Part shown: piece after piece, positions 12,239 to 24,250 of the stretch
Layout of the letters: each line of letters opens with the position of its first letter
Position numbering within the stretch: the stretch's first letter is position 1
Source: Hexactinellida sp. DTS-2022
Lineage: Eukaryota; Porifera; Hexactinellida
NCBI GenBank assembly: GCA_028753945.1
Contig: JAPNXP010000018.1
Coordinates: 1,761,001-1,825,000 of the forward strand
DNA: 64,000 nucleotides
Direction of reading: 5' to 3'
Made by a program: the position numbers and the translations under genes
Notes under the pieces: model-generated
The model's database searches: none
The model's input: the letters and a program-made list of their open reading frames with translations, nothing else
What the model was told of the DNA's origin: nothing

Positions 12239-13113
12239 AACCTCGATTTCCCGGAAGCTTTCTTGCGAATGAATACTAGGCTTATGAAACCGAGTTCTTG
12301 AGCGCATTCGATTGTCCCGATGGATAGGAGTCTAGTCACTTCTTGTTGGATTGCCAAAGCTGATCCTTCGGCAGCTGTAAGGACGGAGGTTCTGTGTTCC
12401 CTGGCAATAGTGGGTCTGATGTTAGGGGAAGTATTAGTCCGTTTATGTAGCCGATTATGTTCTTGCCCGGAGCTATCAGCACCCAGTTGTATATGAAACA
12501 AGGCAGGCGTCCCGTCGGTGGCGGCTCTGAATGTTGGGGACGCATGGAGCTGATTAGAGCAAGGGATTTTAGTGCTGTTTGTAATGGTTTGAATTGGTGC
12601 CTCTGAGGGGCTTGTTGGTATAGTATTGGCGGGGTTTCCGCTGATTGGCTCCACTGAAGCCCGTGCCTCCAGTGGAGCCCCCTCGAAAAAACTGATTTGG
12701 TTTATAGTTACTGGTGTAAGTGGAGAACTTTTGATCCACTTTTGTCTCTTGGTTGGTCGCTCTGCAGCCAGCTTTTCAAGGGTAGATCGCTCCTTTTGTG
12801 TGTCTAATAGGGTTTTGAGGTTGTCCGATCCAAACGCTAGGTTTGATTGATCGTCTCGTGGGAGAGTTTCCACTTCACTTGCCAATGCAGGATTGACTGC
12901 CCTAATCGCATTTTTCCTCCGTGCTAGTAAGACTCTAGCGTTGTTTGAGCCGAGTATGACTAGTGTTGCTGAAGCATGCTCCACGATTTGTTTGTGAGTG
13001 ACAGTGTGTGCTTTAATAATTTTTGTGATTAGCTCACAAATGGGACCGACCGCGTGGAGTGTAGCACGCTGTAGATCTTTGAACGTCTCGTCTCGATGTT
13101 TTACGAACCCCAT
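12239..13113 (-). pseudogene. DIRS/Ngaro-type retroelement: gag-like ORF running into start of reverse transcriptase
   Basis: A minus-strand frame from ATG at 13111-13113. The first ~120 residues are a helical gag-like domain (KDLQRATLHAVGPICELI). A Ser/Pro/Thr-rich linker follows, and the end is the beginning of a reverse transcriptase (EVTRLLSIGTIE and GFISLVFIRKKASGKSRL). The RT is cut immediately after that motif, at about 12238, where the RNase H fragment of opposite orientation begins. The central RT, including the catalytic aspartates, and any tyrosine recombinase are missing. Confidence 0.75.
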
Positions 13114-13274
13114 GTCCCTTTGAGGAAAAACTGTCTAGTTTTTATACACGCATAGCGGGAATGTCAGGGTGAGTATAGAATGAGTATAGAAACTAGCTTC
13201 CAAATGGTAGATAAGGTAAACAAGTATTCTGATTGCAAATATTTTTTATTTCAAAATTATAATATGAATATATA

Positions 13275-13530
13275 TTGTTACGAGCCCTTCGGTCTCGGTC
13301 GCTTCGCGACCTTTGTTTGTTCGTGTTAGGCACTACGCAACAAAATTAACGGCCGCTTCGCGGCCTTTCCCTCCTCAAAAAGCAGTAATATTATAATAAA
13401 TATGTTAACCTATGGCTTCTAAATTACACACTACAGTACTACTTAATTGATGCGTGCTTAAAATAAATTCTGGGTTGTGACACGTTAATGCAACATAATG
13501 TAATTTGTTTGGGAAATTGTCATGTATACT
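13275..13530 (+). repeat. Dispersed repeat with CGCTTCGCG hairpins, copy 1
   Basis: Begins ACGAGCCCTTCGGTCTCGG and contains two small hairpins, GGTCGC-TTC-GCGACC and GGCCGC-TTC-GCGGCC. The following ~150 bp (AATTACACACT, GCGTGC, GGGTTGTGA, GTAATTTGTTTGGG) matches 61547-61820. A shorter diverged copy is at 39155-39235. Confidence 0.75.
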
Positions 13531-14207
13531 TGCTTATTGAACTGAATTTGCAGTAGGAGGGCTCATTTTAGGGAGAAAACAGTAACTGACACGACAGTCA
13601 GGATAAGTTCTACACTGCGAACACTTTTCTTCTGCTAAATTATGTTTTTATTATAATGAAGAAGCACTACCAATTTAACAACTTAGGTTTGTTTGAGTTA
13701 AGTTCGCTTATTATAACTCTCTATATTATGAACACGAAGAACCTGACTGTTTTTCTTAAAAATAGTAACAAATAATTTAGTTTAGTAAAGTTATTTGAAA
13801 GTATTTAATGAGAAAACAAGAGGCCGAGTGCACAAAAATATCTGTATACACAAATGTCGCTATTCACACAAATCACTGTCCTTAATGTCGCAGTAAATCG
13901 TACACAACTGTCTCTCTCCGATTAGTTTAGCCATACAAATACAAGTAGATATTTTACTATATTCCATCATTTGTTCCATCATCATTATTCCTCATTATAA
14001 AGAAATTGTATAAACTGATTTTTGTTGCTGCTATCTGGTAAGTAACGGTAATTTGTAATGATGATTATTTTCATTCGACAGCATATGTGTCTATGAACAA
14101 AACTTTAGACAATGTAATATATTAACCGACTGATGGTTTTCATTTAAATCCTGAAGTCATAAGTTATACTTATGCTTTCTACTTTTTGACTCCGCAATAC
14201 TGAGAAA
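13531..14207. other. Intergenic, upstream of the CatSper-gamma-like gene
   Basis: AT-rich with no supported gene. It presumably holds the promoter and 5' untranslated region of the gene starting at 14208, but I see no specific motif I would defend. Confidence 0.5.
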
Positions 14208-17200
14208 ATGTATTTACTAATTTATGTTTTACTTCAGTCATATTTTGTACTCCTCTTGCTAGCCTCACAGTCGTTGCAATGGAATGTTGATTTCCGAAGA
14301 AATCTAAGAATAACAAATGGCACATTGGTACCAGCTGATGACATCTCTCTGATTTTCATAAAGATACAAGATAATGGGGAATATGTAAGTACGCTCATTA
14401 GATATTTGCTATATTTACGTACTCTCTACACATGTTCAAATATCCATTTTCAACAGTCTAGTTCAATACAGTTCCAATCAGTCTTACAACTGGTGCAGCC
14501 ACTGCTCACTCTCAAATTACACACTCAGTCCCAGTCCGTTATAAATCGGATCCTGCCCCCACTCTGTCTCGTCTCGGCGCCCTCTATAGACTGTGACCCG
14601 TCTCCCGATGCAGACTCCATATCACGCATGTGTGACGCACACAGGCTGAGAACCAGTGGCGCCTCTGCGGCCCTCTCCCACTTCTGTCTGGAAGGGAGGG
14701 GCTTGGAGTGGGTGTGGGTGACAGATTTGCCGCAGACTCACATTCACACCTTGACTGCTATTGCTGTTATTCAGTCTAACACATTTGGTATAGATATTCC
14801 TATCGTCAGGTATGTTAATGGTTAGTGCTACGTGGCTGCTATTATTCTATTTCTCTGCCAGGCTACAGCTATTGTTATTCCCTATGAGCACTCTAGCTGC
14901 CAGACCAGCCTTGCATCTCCAGCTGATTCCTTCCTCTCTACCAACCGCTACAGCCGGTAACGTCGTTAAGAGTTCTCTACTGGCAGGCAACGCTGTTAGT
15001 CTGTTGGGTGGAGATCTTGTTATACAGCAACAAGACGAGTTATATTCGTTCGATTGGAATGTGAGTTGAGTTTGACTTGTTATTCCATAAACTGTTAACA
15101 TTACTATCTTAGTCGACAGATCTGCTAGCCATCGGAAGCTGTGATACTGTTAGCTCTGTGCAGGTGTTTGCTAATGGCTTACTTGCTAGTACAAAGGTAA
15201 TGCTTCTTTTCACAATTCCAATACAAGTTTGTTTATTTAATTATTTTTAAATCAATTATAGTATGGTCTGCTATGGATAGAGAGAGAAGGTCTCAACTAT
15301 ACTGTTAGTTGCATTGTATTCCTCTGATTGAACACAGGCCAAACTAATATATATATATATGTTGTTACAGGTGTATAGAGACCCTGGACATACTCGCTGT
15401 CCATGCTATTTGCTGCGAGAAGATAGGGAGCCGCACCACTTCAATCTGTTCTCACTCGACACTGAGAAGGGAGACATGCGGCTGATGGGAACAGAAGGTA
15501 GAGTACGCTACGTACAGAGTATGCGAATACGTATTTAGTTAGTAATAATCTCTTTTGTAGGCATATTTGAAACTTTCTTGAAGTCTAACCTCTTCACTGA
15601 GATGTCGCAGTATTTTGATTCTGGCGTCCTAGGTGGGTATATACAAGTTTTATTTAAATAATATATTCTTCACAAAATCTCTCACAGATAATATCACAGT
15701 ACTAGCCTATCTCCACTGCTGGGCGACACGGGAGATTGTATTACTGGTGTCCGACTCAGACCAATCTGCTCACTTAGTTACTTTTGATACAGGCAAGCAC
15801 TAAGCTATATCCCTTCATAATATACGAATGGTATCCTATTAGCTCGAGCGAAAATTACGGGTACCTATTCTGTGTCGTTCCTAGGATTATCTACTCTTAT
15901 TTTATCTACTAAATAAAATAACTTTTCCCGATTTAATGAAATATAATGAAACTTTGTGTAGCATTAATACTCAGCCAGCACTACTCTTTAGTGACAATAT
16001 TTTCTGATCATTACTAGTCATTCTGGCCGATTTTTCAAGAATTTACATATACTACATGTATATAACTATTACTTGTACGCTGTATTGTTTGTAATTACAG
16101 TTGGGAGCAGAGCTTCTAGAATCTACAACTTCCCTTCTTACCACCCTTCTCAATCAGGTAAGTACATTACATTCAATTGTTTGTATTGCTTATAACCCAT
16201 CGTATCATAGAAAGCAATAATGCTGCTACTCTGCTCCATCTCTCCTCCACAAGTCCAGATGCTAACCGCACTCTCCGTGTCAGAGACATGAAGGTTCTCT
16301 CACACTCAGAGATGCTTCTTTGGGGGACCTCACTTATCTACAGGTATATTTGCTGCAACAGTTAAATATGTTGTATATTCCGTATGGAAACAACCTATCT
16401 CTCCTTAGCCCTGACTTTGGACGCAGCTTCTACTTGTTCTCTCAAATTACAGATTCCATTTCTCACGTGGATGTATTTCCTACCGGTAGATTCATTGTGA
16501 TCACACGGCAGCACCAGGTGCTGTTATGTCCTATATGCTATTGAGCTGTATCATACTGCATTCTACTTAGGTCTGGTATGGTTCTGCTGGCAGTCTGCAC
16601 CTGGAACAGCTGGAGCTAGAGATACCAGATAATGCAACTGTTTTGTATCAGTTAATTAGTGACAATATTATAGAATTTGTAAGTTCTGATACTAATTCTA
16701 TCACGCATTATACTGGCCGATTTACCATTCCAATTATAGACATTCTTATCTGCTAATAACAAGCCTCAAACATCTCGTCACCGACTGCCCTCCCGCTCTT
16801 CTCCTTATTCGTCTTCTAACTGCTCTTCATACCTCAATTCCACTTCCCATTCAGTGCTAAACTCCTCTCTCCCTCTCCTGTCCCCTGAGGCGTGGCTAGC
16901 GGGATTAACATCACGTCCGGCACCCAACTCATCCTGTCCGTACTGGTCCCTCTCTCTGCTCTCTTCGCACTGCATCGCTCTCACCAGAGAGACGCACCGG
17001 CTTGTCAGTTCCCTACCTGACCTCCCGGAATTTAGTCCCGACTCGTTCACTCCCTCTTCTGCTCTCAGCTGCAGTCAGCTGGGGGAAGGACTGCCCCAAC
17101 ACATCTACCTAGACAAATCTTATCTCTTCAATGTTTCTATCTTCATTGACTTGTCTTCATCGTTCCCTTGTATCAACCAGTCAGGTACTCACTATTAGTA

Positions 17201-20200
17201 TGGCGTTATCATATTATTAGAGCCCATTTATATATATATATTATAGATGGTGATAGAGAGGACCTCCCCCGGGTCTCTGTCTGGCTGTCCAGTGGGATTC
17301 TAGAAACTCGCACTCAAACGCTCTACCATCCTCTCACACATAAGTTGGAATACTCGGTTTGTACTATTGTTAGAGTAGTTCTATGCATGGTGACTAATCT
17401 CTATAAGTATGATGGTGATAATGTTATATATTCTGTTTATTGTATCTTGTTTAGATATCCTTGAAAGCTAATCAGAGCTTAAATAGCAGCAAGTTAGAGA
17501 CCGGTAGTCACTTTGCAACGACAGAGATTAAATTTAAAGTTTGTTTTATTTTTACATAAATATACATTTGCATAAATTAATTACAATATAATATACTATA
17601 TTTTATTTTATATTTGATGCTATATACTGTTGCTATAGGCGTACTGTCTGTAGGTTACCCCTCAAACAGCTGATTGCAGTACACTGGATTATGGGATAAG
17701 CTCCACTGTATTCATTGGTTGTCCCTCGAGACTCTCTATCTTGTACGACCGAGTGGAATCTGAAAATGATGACATATGGATTAAGCCTGCTATCTGTGAG
17801 GCGCATCCTAACATGTCATGTCTGTTCTTCGATTTCGGTGAGTATTCGAACTCTATGAGTGTTACGTGTTGTATTGATTAGCTACTGATTGACAGGATTC
17901 ATCCCTCGCTTCTACGTACTGGACGAATTGCTGAATATTAGAATTCCGTTCGAAGGCTACTATAATCTGAGGCCAGTGGCAGCTGGACTTACTTTGGACA
18001 GAATGGTTAACTTTACGAATGTAACAGAGTACGTGTATATATGATTAGATCAGGATTTCATCTAGGCGTTCGCGACGCGCCCCAGGCGCGTAATTTTGAA
18101 AGGAAACTTGTCATGGCGCGCAAAATTCGAGAGATGCTCCCTTAGTCGTAATACAAATTGACTATTTAGGCGCGTGTGCGCGAGCTCAGACTTAATTTAG
18201 GCTTTGCCTGGATGAAACTTTGGATTAGCTTATTCATAAGTTATACATAATACATTGCAGACTTTTACTACGAATATTACTAGATGTAGTCAGTGGAACC
18301 CCGGAATTACGGTCACCCCCGGAACCGATAAAAATGGCCGTAATTTAGGGGTACCATATTTGTGAAATAATTATTGTTATAGCTACTATCTAGTATACGA
18401 AGTCAAACGGGACTTTTAAAAGTGCCGGAATATCGGACTGGCCGCTATTCCGGGTGACTGTTAAGCGGGGTCCACTGTACCATATATTGTCCTTTTGAAA
18501 TCCCTTGATATTTAATTAGGGTGTTAATTATTATTCCTTTTAGTCCCATTGGTTTATGGGCAGTGACAGATTACACAGAGAGCCCCATACAACTGCACAC
18601 TCAGTTAGCAACTGAAATACAGTAAGTTTGTAAGATAGGACTGCCAAACGTCCTTAGAACATGGATACCGTATTTACTTACTCGAAGTAGCTTAGGCGAT
18701 TATTAATTTTTAGCCCATCTCAGGGCGGAAAATTATTGATTTAACCGGGGGTCGGCAATTGGGCAATTATTTGAGGTGAGCTAATATTTGCTAATTGAGG
18801 AAATACTTTAAATTAGGGCTGAAACGAATATTCGAAATGTAACGAACGAACCTTTTTCTAAACGAACGAATATTCGAATATTCGTTCGTTTGGATGACTA
18901 AGCATTAAATCAATTTCTAGAGACAAAATACATTGGAATAAGGTATTTGATAATGTTACAATGGTATAATAATAGTTACAAAGTGTATTATACACTAGTT
19001 AACTAATATTCAGCTAATTTAAGTGGGAATTTATATTTACGATATCTCTAAGCTATACAAAAGTGTTGTTGTTGTCCAAAATTAGTCAACGAATATCCAT
19101 TTCAATCTAATATTCATCCAAACGAATATTCGTTCAATCATTTCGAACGAATATTCGAATATTCGGTATATTCGTTTCAGCCCTACTTTAAATACCATTA
19201 ACTTGTTAACCAACTCCCCCAAGGCTTATGTGGCGTTGTATGTAATTTATTCCGGATTTTCCTAGTTACCTACTTAGGTGTTGGTATATTTCGAATTTAT
19301 TCGCGATTATAAATTTTAAACCCCTATTGGGGGGGGGGGCGATTATTCGGGGCAGTCGATTATTCAAGTAGGGGCTACTATTTGAGTAAATATTGTATGT
19401 ACACTTAAATGGTTTAAATTTGTCTATAGGAGTTGTAACTACCTATACAGTAGTAATAGCTTGTCATATTATATTATATATTATTTTCCTTAGATGGCTA
19501 TGTATTCACGGCAGCTTCTGTGCAGACATCCGCCCTAGTTCAGAGTATGGGATTCCTGTATACTATTTGACACTCGAGTTTTCTAACAGGTCTTAGTGAA
19601 CTAGTACTTCAGATTCCAATGTTATATACTACAAGTATTAATACAAACTTCTGAATACTTTAGTTTGGATAAAGCAGACACAAGCTTCTGCAACTTCAAT
19701 ATACAATTCACTGTTCTTATCTACGGGGTACCTCTCGGTCCGATGGGTACAGTTATATCATTTGGTGTAAGTATCTTTCTATACGAAATTAATATTTATA
19801 ACTAGTACAGAGTAGTCAGGTTTGTCTGGTCTGCTTATTCTGAACATTTCTTTCGTCTACTTTGTATCAGAAACTTATTACGAACAAACCCTTTGGCCCA
19901 ATTTAGCAATTTACATAAGGTTTGTATTTAATAAGTGGAGTTCTTATTATGAAATTTCTCTATTATAAACACAACTTTAGTCCCCCGAATGCACAAAATA
20001 AAAGACAAACTAATTTAGGTTTCGCTGCTATTTTACTTACTGCTACTTATCTCTGGATATCCCATCTACTTGTTCAGGAAACAAATACAACAATACTACG
20101 ATTCACACTTCTATAGCAACGTGTATAGCGCTATAGAATATATTCTTACGAGCTTCACTCGTCTCAGAATGAATTTACATCTGAGGAAGAGGAGCAATAA

Positions 20201-20216
20201 AGTACAAGCGAGCTAA
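14208..20216 (+). CDS. CATSPERG: CatSper auxiliary subunit gamma-like protein (sperm cation channel complex)
   Basis: Exons: 14208-14384, 14457-14809, 14862-15060, 15113-15196, 15262-15303, 15371-15497, 15561-15632, 15688-15792, 16101-16157, 16211-16293, 16362-16517, 16571-16678, 16740-17184, 17247-17356, 17455-17538, 17654-17837, 17896-18028, 18544-18621, 19494-19589, 19664-19766, 19816-19919, 20078-20216. They sum to 3,039 nt, about 1,012 residues (human about 1,160). It has an N-terminal signal peptide, a large extracellular region, then FIGCPSRLS, CEAHPNMSC and DTSFCNFNIQFTVLIYG, which match the conserved C-terminal part of CATSPERG. One transmembrane helix (SGLSGLLILNISFVYFV) and a short basic cytoplasmic tail end it. 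Intron 15793 begins with GC. The donor after 16293 is weak: the stronger-looking donor at 16344 would leave an 18-nt intron and break phase. In other animals it is part of the pH-gated Ca2+ channel of sperm flagella. Confidence 0.85.
18040..18225. repeat. GCGCG-rich inverted-repeat element in CatSper intron
   Basis: Ends read TTTCATCTAGGC and GCCTGGATGAAAC in inverted orientation. The interior (AATTTTGAAAGGAAACTT, GAGAGATGCTCCC, AATACAAATTGA, GGCGCGTGTG) matches 30247-30400, which lies in a COPS3 intron. Confidence 0.7.
18291..18477. repeat. CAGT-type MITE in CatSper intron
   Basis: Inverted ends CAGTGGAACCCCGG and, reversed, CAGTGGACCCCGC. TA follows the right end (18478-18479). Interior is built of CCGGAAT/ATTCCGG words. 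Non-coding. Confidence 0.65.
18814..19185. mobile_element. Non-autonomous hAT element with GAATATTCG arrays
   Basis: Inverted ends TAGGGCTGAAACGAATATTC resemble the TAGGGATGAAA ends of Ac-type hAT elements. The 8-bp target duplication CTTTAAAT is exact (18806-18813 and 19186-19193). Both ends carry arrays of the self-complementary words GAATATTC and CGAACGAA. It sits in the last long intron of the CatSper-gamma-like gene. No coding. Confidence 0.85.
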
Positions 20217-20911
20217 TTATATATGAGGATACACAGAATGATTCATAAACATACTTGTATGATTAACATCAGTTTTGTTTATTCTAATTCTTAAAAGATT
20301 TCAAAACTTATCTACTTGCTCATTTTATTAGAGGTATGATTAGTTGACTAACTGGCTAATCTAATAGTTGTAGTTGTCCCGATTAAGCGCTAAGCGGTTT
20401 CCTCAATATCCGAAAATAATAATAAATACTATATTTACCTTTGGATATTTGTCCTTAATATGCGGAGTCGTTTGTGATTATTTAAATACCGAAAATATTG
20501 ACACAAACTGGACGCTAACTTATTATGCATAAGTACCAAGTTCTCGAATAGCAGCCGAGGCATTATTTATTTTGGAGCTTATTTTTTGTTGACTATTTAA
20601 TAGAACAGAGGTACTGAAATACCTTGCAGTACAAAAGGCGTTCATTCCTTACGGCGTAATTATTTTTGAAATACATTAGAATTTAATTTATTGTATTTTA
20701 TAGGGTTTGTTTGCCAATCATCTCAATAGTATTTGGCTCCATTCGGATGTTTGTTTGCATATGTTAGTAATTAAGTATTAATTAACCACATTTATATGCT
20801 ATGAATTTCTTTTCAAATAAATACGTATTAATGAAACAACTGAACGAATAGATCTTAAGTTATCATTTATATCTTCCCTTCGATTGTGATAGATAAATAG
20901 AAACCCATTTG
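20217..20911. other. Intergenic between CatSper-gamma-like gene and COA5
   Basis: AT-rich, no gene or recognisable repeat. It must hold the polyadenylation region of the first gene and the promoter of COA5. Confidence 0.5.
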
Positions 20912-21154
20912 ATGTCGTATAGCGACGACGAGCCTCTCCCTGATAAGAGGTATATTTGTAGTGGGCTCAAAAATGACCTTCTTGCCTGTGTAAAATCATC
21001 CCCGTGCTACAAAATGGGAAACTCGCCGAGAGAATGTCTCAAAAACTTAGAAAATCTTAACCCTGAATGTCCACCACTCTATTATGCTTTTTTTGAATGT
21101 AAAAGATCATCTTTTGATGCCAGAAGTCGATTTAGAGGAAAGAAAGGCTATTAG
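20912..21154 (+). CDS. COA5: Cytochrome c oxidase assembly factor 5 (PET191 homolog)
   Basis: An 80-residue intronless protein needed for assembly of respiratory complex IV; it is imported into the mitochondrial intermembrane space by the Mia40 pathway. The twin C-x9-C pattern is intact: CSGLKNDLLAC and CPPLYYAFFEC, with two further Cys between them. The end RSRFRGKKGY matches the conserved family C-terminus (RFRGRKGY in human), so the TAG at 21152-21154 is a true stop. The ATG at 20912 is the first in frame; an upstream TTG is not needed. Length is close to the human 74 residues. Confidence 0.95.
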   Translation: MSYSDDEPLPDKRYICSGLKNDLLACVKSSPCYKMGNSPRECLKNLENLNPECPPLYYAFFECKRSSFDARSRFRGKKGY

Positions 21155-21339
21155 TTGTTCTCACGAATGTGTCTTTTCAGTATTGCTCCCTTAATTATAC
21201 ATATCATACACTTTTTTGCAGCATTTTGCATTATACACTTACAAATGAATAGCGACAATTTCATACTTAGAATTTTGGCAAAGACAGAACTAATTTTGAA
21301 ATTGAATCAATCACACTTAGTCGATTAGTAGTATATTAT

Positions 21340-21790
21340 GAACAAATAGTGCATTAGGATCTTTCCACAGATCTTTCGATCCACGATCAAACAATCTGAA
21401 TCGCACTCTTTTTTTGAGGATCGGGTTTCTGATCGAAGATTCTTTTACAAACTAGGATCGTGTTCGGGATCTGATCGAAGATTGTCTAGCAAACAAATTC
21501 GATACTTTTTTATTATTATTATTATTGGCCAATTTCCTTAATATCAAAATTAATTTATTCTAAATTGATAATACACGAGACAAATTATATCTCTAATTAA
21601 CAATTATATAATATTTTTACATTTATTCGTGCTAAGACGATCCCTTTTTGCTCAAAATAGGAACAACATACTATATATGTACTGTCAATATATGCTTGAT
21701 TGAATTATCAAAGGATCGTGATCGGTATCTTAGATAATAATTTTACCCGGGATCGATATCACGATCCTTTTTTCAAGATCGTCCAATGCC
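21340..21790. repeat. GATC-rich element, hAT-like ends
   Basis: Ends near GCATTAGGATC (left) and, reversed, GGCATTGGACGATC (right) enclose repeated GATC words (ACGATC, GGATCG, GATCGAAGATT, ATCACGATCC) in both orientations. A related one-ended fragment is at 36390-36505. No coding and no clear target duplication. Confidence 0.5.
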
Positions 21791-24250
21791 TTACTTGTGA
21801 TGAATGCAGTTAATCGAGCTATTTACTAACAAGTTATGAGAATTTGAATTCCCCGAACAAATTACATTGTATTAGTGTACATTCTTAAGGGTAATCTGTA
21901 TTGATATTCGGGCGTTCACGGTGAATCTCAGAATTGCATAATTTACTACTAGGAATACTCTAGATGAGATAGAGATTGACATCTATGATTTTTTTTTTCT
22001 TAATTTTCAATCAAGATGGTGTTTTTTAATAAAATAAGACGTCGACTTCCTTATATGGGCATGACATTTTTTCAAAATTGTTGAATCTTTTTGAATTTTT
22101 GAACATATTATTATGAGACTATTTCCTCTCAGTGATAATTTTTATTTTATTTATTTTTGCAGAAGAAACGATGCTAAAGGGCATTTTTTCAAAATACTCA
22201 TAAAACGCAGTCGTGCACTAAACTATCGTTATAAAATAATAGAAGAAAAAATTTTCAATTCTAGTTCAAGGGTCTGAGGATGCATCATGTGTTACCCCAG
22301 AGAAATTTTTTGACTTTCTGATTATTATTTTTGGTTTTATAAGCATTCTAAGGCTGCGGCCCACGAATTTTTCCGAATTTCAACATCAAAAGAGGTGATA
22401 AAATTCTACACTGCCATATATTGTTCCCAAAATTAAAAATTTCGGAATCTACAGGTCAAAATATACAGGTTCACGTCAAAAAGTTCAGGAATATGTCAAA
22501 AATTAGGAAATTAGGGGCATAAAAGAATATGAAGGGTATGCAAGTACCCGGTGATCATATATTACTGTGGGAAATTGGACAGCAGAATAATTCTGTTATT
22601 CTTCATAAAAATGCGCCAGCTTCTTATCTATGCGTAGCATTTGTTTTCAACACTTTTACAATAATATATCATGAGTTATGACCAATTTATGACTATGGTT
22701 TTGTCTGTTTTGTCATATTTTCACACCTCAAGGCCCTCAAATATACAATAAAGTATTATATAAAACACCAATTTGGTAATACAAATATGGAAATAGCATT
22801 TGCGCACAAAATGAGACGTTACACAACACGATCCAATCATTATTCGATAAGTTATGGACTTTTGGGCCACAGAAGGGGGCAAAAAATCTGACATTTCACA
22901 CCTGTTGATATTTCAGAAACGCTTTGAGATAAAATGATCATAGGCATTAGAAAATACTGTAAATACCTGACTTTCTATACGTTTATAATACATTTTAGGA
23001 CTCTAGGTGTCACACTTTTTAACATGACCATATATGGTAATTTGATGTGCCCAATTTTGATGACGAAGCAAATTTTGTAACTCTTGATCTCTGGACAGCA
23101 GAGACTAGCTCTAAAATTCTAGTCACATCATGATACTATTTCTTACTCATTGGATAAACTTTTGGGATTATATTATAATTCGAATGATGTGTTCTGATTT
23201 CAAATGCCCAAATATGGTGGTGTCAAAGTGGCAATATGTTAAAAAGCTGACAAAAATCCAACTTCTGATCCAAATGAGATAGAGCTTAGCTCTAAATTTC
23301 TAAAAATAGTCTAATTCAATTTCAAATGACATTATCTATTTTATGCAGTTTAGGAACTCCTTTTCCTCGCACTTTCATATTCTGGACTCAGACACTTCGA
23401 CACAAATTAATTAAATGCTAATTATGAAGGTGTAAAAAAAGACCATTTGGGCATATGGATGTAAAAAAGAGAATTTTTATTCTAGAAAGTCAAACTTTTT
23501 TTTAAAATGCTCAGTATATGTAGGCGCATGTTTTAAAAGCGGGCAGTTTTGGCAATATAATACAAAAAAATTGAATTAGTATACTTTTAATGAAAAATAG
23601 TGGTTTTTTTTTGACCAATTTCACAAAAATGACAATAACATAGAGTAGATTAAAGAAAAAGCATATTTCGGTTCGATTTAAAACATTGAGTATTGACTCA
23701 GGTATATTTTATAATTGACATGTTTCGCGCTAAAAACTAACATAAAAAATTTTTGTAAATATTTGGCTAGTATGGATTAGGCCTATATTGACATTGTCTA
23801 GTTCATAACTAAGGATATATACATAGTAGAACTCTAATATTTTCAGGGATATCTTAGATATATTAGTACTATCCAAAAACGCAATAAAAACATTAGGTCG
23901 TCGGGTGTCAAAATATCAGTACAGAGCACCCTTAAGTACTTTTTTTTGCAATTTATCCATTAATTTTTGTTATCAGATATAAATGTTTATTATTCATGAT
24001 CTACTTCTATCCACATAAACTTCGTAAAGTTTGCTAACATACTTCGATTAGTAACATGTGCTAAATAGTTGATATTCTTTCAGAATATGATCTCCTCATT
24101 GCTGACATCAGATGCAGTTCTAACTACGTACAATTCCTACAGATCCAATTTAGGCCTATAATATTCGCGCTTTTCCATAAATTCAGTATCTCATTTTTCT
24201 GTTGAACTAAATTTGCCACACTTTTCAGCGCACCATCAGACTACTGCATC
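21791..24250. other. 2.4 kb of AT-rich intergenic DNA without recognisable features
   Basis: No open frame above background on either strand and no repeat I can match elsewhere in the window. Many A/T runs and short words such as CAAAATATC and TTTGGG recur without periodicity. The final part should include the BCAT promoter. Confidence 0.5.

Noticed and set aside
12626-12850. Plus-strand 74-codon frame opposite the gag-like ORF
   Set aside because: It is a shadow of the minus-strand retroelement frame, which has the family signatures.
21791-24250. Possible long non-coding gene or ancient element
   Set aside because: No inverted ends, periodicity or matching copy could be shown; left as unassigned intergenic DNA.
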